Positions 1-4,975 of a stretch of 6,419 bases of DNA are shown piece by piece; position 1 is the stretch's first letter; the number at the start of each line of letters is the position of its first letter. The DNA is taken from NCBI GenBank assembly GCA_031274565.1, contig JAISPY010000106.1, positions 1 through 6,419 on the forward strand. Reading direction: 5' to 3'. A model generated the notes under the pieces. The model was not told the origin of the DNA and searched no databases. It saw only the letters and a list, made by a program, of their open reading frames with translations. The stretch comes from Treponema sp. Its GTDB lineage: Bacteria; Spirochaetota; Spirochaetia; Treponematales; Breznakiellaceae. Position numbers and translations under genes: made by a program.

Positions 1-683
1 TTGCCGGAGTATCTATTATGACGGGTTGTGATAATGGCGCCGATACTACCGAATCGGAATTCAAATCATCGGAATTGACTATTCCCGCATCTGATTTGGC
101 AAGCACCCTTAACACAACGGATTTTCTCAGGCCCTTCTCGGTGAAATCGTCCGACGAAGCGGTTGCCCGAGCGGAGCTTGGGGAAGATGCCCTGGTTATC
201 AGATCAACCGGAAGCGGTTCAGCGACTATACGGGTGTGTGATTACCGGTGTGAAAACAACGCCGCACATATAGAGCTTACCGTAGCGGAAAGCGGCGCTA
301 TAACCGAACAGGTGTATCATCCTTTTGAGGGAGAGCTCGTCCAGGGGGTGGTGAAAGAAGCGGTAACTATCTCAGGAACGAAGGGCCGCGCCATTACTCC
401 AAGATCTATTAAGCTGATGCTGGATAATAACGATTTTACCGCAGTTACGAAGGAAGCGGATCTCAGTGATTGGATAGCTAATCTGCCTGGGGGTTTGACC
501 GCAAAGGCGGAATATGTTCAGGCAGGTGCACATATACACGAAGTTACGCTGAAGGTTTCCGGTACACCAACTGATTCGTGCAATGAACGTGTGCGTATCA
601 CGATTCCGTCGACCCATACCGCCATGCAGGTAGCCGTACACGTCGATCCCAACACAGATGCTTTGTTTGCCATAAACGATTAG
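1..683 (+). CDS. Putative lipoprotein, 5'-truncated by window edge
   Basis: The frame is open from base 3 to the TAG at 681-683, so the gene starts upstream. The first visible residues read AGVSIMTGC, like the end of a lipoprotein signal peptide, with Cys codon 27-29 as the likely lipidated residue (relaxed lipobox M-T-G-C). The first ATG is at 18, but starting there would leave almost no signal peptide. Counting from that Met, residues about 20-92 look like a bacterial Ig-like or cadherin-like beta module (FSVKSSDEAVA, then GSGSATIRV, then IELTV). Residues about 128-221 match, from memory, a module common in treponemal surface proteins: DWIANLPGGL, VSGTPT, RITIPS and a final NTDALFAI strand. 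It probably sits in the outer envelope, and its role is unknown. The gene converges on the ABC-F gene with one base between them. Its base composition looks somewhat less GC-rich than the minus-strand genes. The coding call is fairly secure; the module assignments are inference. Confidence 0.8.
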   Translation, partial: AGVSIMTGCDNGADTTESEFKSSELTIPASDLASTLNTTDFLRPFSVKSSDEAVARAELGEDALVIRSTGSGSATIRVCDYRCENNAAHIELTVAESGAITEQVYHPFEGELVQGVVKEAVTISGTKGRAITPRSIKLMLDNNDFTAVTKEADLSDWIANLPGGLTAKAEYVQAGAHIHEVTLKVSGTPTDSCNERVRITIPSTHTAMQVAVHVDPNTDALFAIND

Positions 684-684
684 T

Positions 685-2643
685 CTACTGCATACATCCG
701 TTTGAACCAAAGGTCCGGGTCTGTTCCAATTCTCCGGCCTTGGTTTCCCATTCCTTGGTTTTACCGGCGATGTAAGCGTTCACCGCTGCAAGCCGCGCCT
801 TCACCAGCCGGGTCTGGGTTCCGTCGCGGTATACCTCAGGGCTTCCCAATGCCGCTTCCAGCCGGGTCTGCTCCTCCTCCAACTCCTCCAGCGCGTTGAG
901 GATCTCCGCCTCCTGACGTTCAAGCCGCCGGATGCGGCTCTGCCGCTGCTTATCCGCTTCCCGGCGTTCCGCCGCGATCGAGGTAAACGCGGGTTTCGGT
1001 TCCAGTAGCGGCTCAGGGGATCCCGCTGCAGCCTCCTGCTCAAGCCGATCCCGGTAATACCCATAGTTCCCGAAGAAAAGCCGGGAACCTCGGGAGGAGA
1101 GTTCCAGGGTCTTGGTGGAGAGGGCCTCCATGAAGGCGCGATCATGGGACACGAAGATGATGGTTCCCGTATAGGCCTTGAGGGTATCCAGCAGGATATC
1201 CTTGGAATGAAGGTCCAGATGATTGGTAGGCTCATCCAGGATGAGGAGGTTCATGGGTTTGAGGAGCATACTGAGCAGGGCAAGCCGGCTTTTTTCACCC
1301 CCGGAAAGCACCGAGAGGGGCTTGTACACCGCATCCCCCTGGAACAGAAAGGCCCCCAGCATATCCCGCACCTTGGGGATCAGCGCGGTAGGAGCCGCTT
1401 GCTCCATACATTCCAGGGTTGTTTCAGGACCGGTCATGGTTTCCGCCGCATCCTGGGAAAAATACCCCGGCTGAATACCTGCGCCGTATTGGAAGGTCCC
1501 CTCAAAGCTATCGTCCTTACCCGCAATGATTCTGAGCAAGGTGGTTTTTCCCGCGCCGTTCCGTCCCACCACCACCAGCCGTTCCCCGGATTCCAGCAGC
1601 AGATCCAGCCCCGAAAGGATCTGCCGGGTCCCATAGCGTTTCCCGATACCTTCCAGGGTCAGGGCGATACGCCCCGCATGAGGCGGCGAGGGAAAGGTGA
1701 TGTGGATCTGCTTGAGGGACTCGGGGATTTCTATCCGTTCCATCTTTTCAAGCTGCTTGATCCGCTCCTGAACCATCGCGGCCTTGCTGGCCTTGTAGCG
1801 GAACCGGCGAATCAGGTCCTCGGCCCGGGCAATCTCCTCCTGTTGCGCCGCGTAGCGCTTCATGAGGCTTTCCAGGGCCTGTTCCCGGATCTGCTCGTAG
1901 GCGCTGTAGTTGCCCGCATACCGGGTGAGCTTGCCCTGGAAGAGTTCGTAGACCTCGGTAACCGTGCGATCCAGGAAGTACCGATCATGAGAAACCAAGA
2001 GGTAGCCCCCGGTAAAGGAACGCAGCCAGGATTCAAGCCAGGAGCGGGCTTCGATATCCAGGTAATTGGTGGGTTCGTCCAGGAGGAGGATGTCCGGCTG
2101 CTCCAGGAGTACCTTGGCCAGGGCAATACGCATCTGCCAGCCCCCAGAAAACTCCTCCACCGCCCGTTCCCTATCCCCGGGAAGGAATCCAAGCCCGACC
2201 AGGACCGCGGCGATAGTCTGTTCCCGCTGGTAATACCCTGATTGATCCACCTGCTCTTGGAGTCGGCGGTACTCCTCAAGCAAGAGCGCGGTACTCCGGT
2301 CATCCGCGGTGGTCCCTTCCAGGCGGCGGCCCAGGGCTTCCAGCTCCCGAAGCAGGGTGATAGTCCCGGCATAGGCGGTTTCCACCTCTTCCCGCAGGGT
2401 CTTGTTCCGGTGGACGATCCCGGATTGGGGGAGATAGGCAACCCGGCTCTCCTTCTGCAGTACCCGGTCTCCGGAATCAGCGGGAATCTGGCCGGCGATG
2501 ATCTTCATCAGGGTAGATTTTCCCGAACCGTTAACCCCGGCCAAACTCGACCGGGAACCTGCCGCCAGGGAGAGACTGACCTCCTTGAGAATATCCCGAT
2601 CGCCAAAGGCCAGGGAGATTTTTGTAATCTGCACCAAGCCCAT
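685..2643 (-). CDS. ABC-F family ATPase (YdiF/YheS/Uup-like)
   Basis: This is a 652-residue cytosolic protein with two ABC ATPase domains and no membrane segments, the hallmark of ABC-F proteins. These act on the ribosome (elongation, rescue of stalled complexes or antibiotic protection). Domain 1 has Walker A GVNGSGKST (36-44), Q-loop Q73, signature FSGGW (165-169), Walker B with LLLDEPTNYLD (catalytic E190) and switch H219. Domain 2 has GRNGAGKTT (360-368), Q397, LSGGE (446-450), LILDEPTNHLD (E471) and H500. Residues about 85-145 form the helical arm insertion, about 240-320 the charged inter-domain linker that reaches tRNA in this family, and about 557-640 a charged coiled-coil C-terminal extension like those of YdiF and Uup. 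All catalytic residues are intact and the length is normal. The start follows the upstream lipoprotein stop after one base. Its Shine-Dalgarno is weak (AAGG about 12 bases upstream), suggesting translational coupling. Family certain; subgroup and any resistance role not assignable. Confidence 0.96.
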   Translation of the reverse strand: MGLVQITKISLAFGDRDILKEVSLSLAAGSRSSLAGVNGSGKSTLMKIIAGQIPADSGDRVLQKESRVAYLPQSGIVHRNKTLREEVETAYAGTITLLRELEALGRRLEGTTADDRSTALLLEEYRRLQEQVDQSGYYQREQTIAAVLVGLGFLPGDRERAVEEFSGGWQMRIALAKVLLEQPDILLLDEPTNYLDIEARSWLESWLRSFTGGYLLVSHDRYFLDRTVTEVYELFQGKLTRYAGNYSAYEQIREQALESLMKRYAAQQEEIARAEDLIRRFRYKASKAAMVQERIKQLEKMERIEIPESLKQIHITFPSPPHAGRIALTLEGIGKRYGTRQILSGLDLLLESGERLVVVGRNGAGKTTLLRIIAGKDDSFEGTFQYGAGIQPGYFSQDAAETMTGPETTLECMEQAAPTALIPKVRDMLGAFLFQGDAVYKPLSVLSGGEKSRLALLSMLLKPMNLLILDEPTNHLDLHSKDILLDTLKAYTGTIIFVSHDRAFMEALSTKTLELSSRGSRLFFGNYGYYRDRLEQEAAAGSPEPLLEPKPAFTSIAAERREADKQRQSRIRRLERQEAEILNALEELEEEQTRLEAALGSPEVYRDGTQTRLVKARLAAVNAYIAGKTKEWETKAGELEQTRTFGSNGCMQ

Positions 2644-2644
2644 C

Positions 2645-4003
2645 CTAAGACGCCGCCTTGGAGAAATAGATCACCATGGGCGAACCAGCCCGCCGGGTAA
2701 CCGTTACCCCATACAGATTGGCCGGGGGTATATATTCGATCCGAAATCCTTGGGGCTCCAAAGTATACAAGAACTGGACCGCCTGGAGCGGACCGCCTGG
2801 CCCGTCAAAGTACAGGGAAAAGGCGCCATTGTAACTATGCTCGAGTTCCGGGTCCAGAAACAGGTCCATAGACAGGGTTCCTCTGTTTTGGGCCGTGGCG
2901 GGAATCACCCAGGGAATGAGCAGTTCATAGCCCCTCCAGGAAAAGGTTCCTTCCCCAAAGAAAGAGAGGGTACCGTAATTGTCACTGTGGAACACCGGTC
3001 CCCGGTCATAGATATCCCTGAAAAGCTGATCCCGGCGCGCGGTTTCCTGGATGATAATATCCTCGACCGCCTGCGGGAGGGCTACAAACAGCAGGGTCCG
3101 CAGGGCGCTGCCGTTTTCAGTAAACTGTACCTCCAGGGTGGTATCGGAACGCAGCCGCATCTGGAGGGGGGCCCCTTCAAAGCGCCAGGAACGGTCCCCT
3201 TCGGAACGGATGCTTGTATAGGAAAAGGCTTTGTCTAGGGTAGGCAGATACAAATGGGCGATCCCCGTATCCTGACCGGGGGTAAACCGCCACTGCCGAG
3301 AGAGGTCCTGGAGGTCTATTTTCCTGGTGTTGAGCATGATGCCATAGGACTCAGGAGACCATGTTTTGGCTAAGACCTTTTCAAGCTCCGGATCCTCCTG
3401 TGCCTCTACCACGTGGACAATCTGCAAAGGGCCTCCGGCATGTTCAAACAGCCGCAGGCGATAGGAAAAACAGTAGCCCCTGCTCCCGGTTTCCGTCAAA
3501 ACCTCATACCACACTCCTTGAAGCGGCTCCCCGGTACTGCTTATGGCCGGCGTACCTTCAACCTGGGATAATACCTTGATGACCTCCCCCTGCCTGAGTC
3601 GGTACACCCGCCGGGCGCTGTTATCCGGCGTGTCTCTAATGGGAAGCCCGTCCTGTAGGGCCTCCCCATAGATCAGGGCCAGGTCAGCAAACGCCGCGGC
3701 CCGTTTTTCTGCGGCGCGTTTGCTCCCCACCAGATCCAGTTTGGAAAGGGGAAGCTCAATTTTATCGATCCCCGTGGAAAGGGAATTCCTCCGGTATGCT
3801 TCGGGGATACCCGCCACCCACACCTGGTTAATGTTTGATTTTATATACACCGGCAGAACCGCCCCGGAAGGCACCGCAGGATCCTCGGTGGACCAGAGCA
3901 GCAGCCCCCAGCCCACGGGTCTGGCACAGGAGCTGAGGAGCATCATGAAGAGCACCATCATGAAAAAGATTACTTGCTGAAAGATACCTACAACGCGACT
4001 CAT
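2645..4003 (-). CDS. SH3-domain lipoprotein
   Basis: This is a 452-residue exported protein. The first 26 residues are a lipoprotein signal peptide: a short basic start (MSR), a hydrophobic stretch rich in Phe and Met (about 7-22), and lipobox LSSC with lipidated C26. Residues about 118-187 look like a bacterial SH3 domain: GLPIRDTPDNSA, then LRQGEVIKVL, then GVWYEVLTETGSRGYCFS, which is the usual order of strands. Residues about 47-92 may be a second, weaker SH3-like fold. Residues about 190-452 are rich in beta-prone aromatic segments and match no family I can name. SH3 domains of this type often bind peptidoglycan or other envelope partners, so an envelope-anchored periplasmic role is plausible. 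The ATG at 4001-4003 gives the only complete signal peptide; AGGAT abuts it too closely to be a normal ribosome site. The stop lies one base before the ABC-F start, so the two genes probably form an operon. Confidence 0.85.
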   Translation of the reverse strand: MSRVVGIFQQVIFFMMVLFMMLLSSCARPVGWGLLLWSTEDPAVPSGAVLPVYIKSNINQVWVAGIPEAYRRNSLSTGIDKIELPLSKLDLVGSKRAAEKRAAAFADLALIYGEALQDGLPIRDTPDNSARRVYRLRQGEVIKVLSQVEGTPAISSTGEPLQGVWYEVLTETGSRGYCFSYRLRLFEHAGGPLQIVHVVEAQEDPELEKVLAKTWSPESYGIMLNTRKIDLQDLSRQWRFTPGQDTGIAHLYLPTLDKAFSYTSIRSEGDRSWRFEGAPLQMRLRSDTTLEVQFTENGSALRTLLFVALPQAVEDIIIQETARRDQLFRDIYDRGPVFHSDNYGTLSFFGEGTFSWRGYELLIPWVIPATAQNRGTLSMDLFLDPELEHSYNGAFSLYFDGPGGPLQAVQFLYTLEPQGFRIEYIPPANLYGVTVTRRAGSPMVIYFSKAAS

Positions 4004-4012
4004 ATCCTGAAT

Positions 4013-4018
4013 AGTATA
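4013..4018 (-). promoter_or_regulatory. Possible -10 box for the lipoprotein/ABC-F unit
   Basis: The minus strand reads TATACT, one base from the TATAAT consensus, ending nine bases before the lipoprotein ATG. A start site about seven bases downstream would fall almost on the ATG, giving a leaderless or nearly leaderless mRNA. No good TTGACA-like -35 is seen at 16-18 bases, only TTTTCA at a short 14-base spacing. The call rests on the -10 match alone. Confidence 0.3.
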
Positions 4019-4092
4019 CCGGAAGTGGGAGGTGAAAACTAGGAACCACCACTCAGGACCTTACCCATCAGGGCAACAGCATTTACTTTCCT

Positions 4093-4112
4093 CATTTATT
4101 GTAGGATAAATG
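4093..4112. repeat. 7-bp perfect inverted repeat, AT-rich
   Basis: CATTTAT (4093-4099) and ATAAATG (4106-4112) are exact reverse complements around a 6-base centre (TGTAGG). The right arm can instead pair with AGCATTTA at 4078-4085 (8 bp, with 4107-4114), so two mutually exclusive pairings are possible. It lies about 90-110 bases upstream of the lipoprotein start. It could be an operator or an mRNA structure, or chance in AT-rich sequence. Confidence 0.35.
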
Positions 4113-4146
4113 CTTCACCGTAGATACGTGGAGTCTCGTGGCTTAA

Positions 4147-4194
4147 CCGTGTCTTTCAAAAGGGATAGAGTCCAACCGCTCACGAAAGACATGG
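4147..4194. repeat. 11-bp inverted repeat with 26-base loop
   Basis: CCGTGTCTTTC (4147-4157) pairs with GAAAGACATGG (4184-4194): ten Watson-Crick pairs plus one G-T wobble, the inner eight perfect. It begins about 68 bases past the PII-like stop. Neither side is followed by a T-run in the direction of transcription, so it is not a canonical intrinsic terminator. It may form an RNA stem at the 3' end of the DUF1538/PII transcript, mark a degenerate mobile element, or be a protein-binding site. Confidence 0.5.
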
Positions 4195-4261
4195 AACCAT
4201 TCCCCCCGCCTCCCTGCGCTCCGCGTGCTTTGGCCGCAGCCCAAGAAGCCGCTTAGAAAAA

Positions 4262-4975
4262 TTAGAAAGAATTGAGGCTCATCACCTTATCTACCGGCAG
4301 GGAAAATACCACGCCTTCCGCTTGGGTGGTAATGCCGTAGGCTTGGCTTACCGCCTGCATGATGGGAACTTGCTGCTCCCGGCTACTCAGGATGATGATG
4401 ATTTCCTTTTCATCCTGCACCGAGACCCCGAAGAATTTGACCGTACTCTGACGGTCCAAGCCCCGGGCATTGATCACGGTTCCGCCTTTAGCGCCTGCTT
4501 CACGGGCCACGGTCATGAATTCATCGCTGTAGCCCTGGTTGATTATGGCAATGATCACATCATTTCTAATTTCAGTACTCACCGTATCTCCTTTATCTCC
4601 CCCTTCGGGGTTCTCCCCCTGAACGGGTTCCTTCAGGGGGTTTAATTCCTGAAACAGCTTGAATATGGGGGTGTTGATCCCGGAAAGGGGAACGGTAAAC
4701 GCGATACCTGCCCCAACACTGTGGGGACCAAGCTTTTTCCGCACTTCCTGGACCAGAACCGTCGCGATGGCCTCCTGTTCAAGACAAAGCATCACCGCTT
4801 TCCCGCTGGAGCCGATACCCAGCACATCGAGAATCTCCGAATTCGCGGTCCCTTTACCCTTGCTGACAAAATGAAACCGGACCTTTTCCTGCTCAAAAAC
4901 CTTAGAAACCACCTTCAACTTATTCCAGTCGATAATAATAAAGAGCAATTTGATCACCGCCGCGCTATCATGCAT
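4262..4975 (-). CDS. Tandem PII-like signal protein
   Basis: This is a 237-residue soluble protein made of two PII-like (GlnB-fold) domains, residues about 7-99 and 137-230, joined by an acidic, Gly-rich linker. The halves align: G42 with G172, L52-G53-I54 with F182-G183-V184, K59 with K190, and GIAFTVPL (90-97) with GVVFSLPV (221-228). The second half, with GAKGGTVINARG and KEIIIILSSRE, is the more canonical. The T-loop region of each half is short (about ten residues between the conserved Gly and the [LF]G[IV]), and neither half has the tyrosine uridylylated in classical GlnB, so regulation by that modification is unlikely. PII proteins bind ATP, ADP or other small ligands and control transporters or enzymes. 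Here the neighbour is a DUF1538 membrane protein whose gene overlaps this one by 8 bases, suggesting a transporter-bound sensor. The ATG at 4973-4975 is preferred over a TTG at 4993 because AGGAGG lies nine bases upstream. Fold confident; ligand unknown. Confidence 0.85.
   Translation of the reverse strand: MHDSAAVIKLLFIIIDWNKLKVVSKVFEQEKVRFHFVSKGKGTANSEILDVLGIGSSGKAVMLCLEQEAIATVLVQEVRKKLGPHSVGAGIAFTVPLSGINTPIFKLFQELNPLKEPVQGENPEGGDKGDTVSTEIRNDVIIAIINQGYSDEFMTVAREAGAKGGTVINARGLDRQSTVKFFGVSVQDEKEIIIILSSREQQVPIMQAVSQAYGITTQAEGVVFSLPVDKVMSLNSF

Larger units (their letters stand above)
4004..4261. other. 258-base intergenic region without a convincing gene
   Basis: This gap separates the end of the PII-like gene from the start of the lipoprotein gene, both on the minus strand. 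Reading all frames gives only short open stretches with no credible start, for example an 18-codon frame from an ATG at 4095. I see no tRNA-like fold, transposase or tandem repeat. The part nearest the PII-like gene (about 4205-4255) is very GC-rich, whereas 4080-4115 is AT-rich. It holds two inverted repeats (listed separately) and the possible -10 box. It could contain the lipoprotein promoter or the 3' end of the DUF1538/PII transcript. I see no hairpin followed by a T-run that would make an intrinsic terminator on the minus strand. Confidence 0.6.

Noticed and set aside
1144..2241. Long open frame on the plus strand opposite the ABC-F gene
   Set aside because: It mirrors the codon bias of a clearly real gene, shows no recognisable domain and has no convincing ribosome site. 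The ABC-F motifs on the other strand explain the sequence.
2498..3238. Open plus-strand frame across the ABC-F/lipoprotein junction
   Set aside because: It is antisense to two well-supported genes and its translation is low in recognisable structure, so it is a shadow frame.
4147..4194. Inverted repeat as an intrinsic terminator of the PII-like gene
   Set aside because: The loop is 26 bases long and no T-run follows the stem on the minus strand (next bases are TTAAGCC), so the standard terminator form is missing.
4039..4260. Short minus-strand frames in the gap, such as an 18-codon frame from 4095 and a frame of about 37 codons ending near 4145 that reads EWFHVFRERLDSIPFERHG
   Set aside because: The second looks protein-like but has no start codon or ribosome site and runs through GC-rich sequence where open frames arise by chance. 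It might be a gene relic, but the evidence is too thin to annotate.
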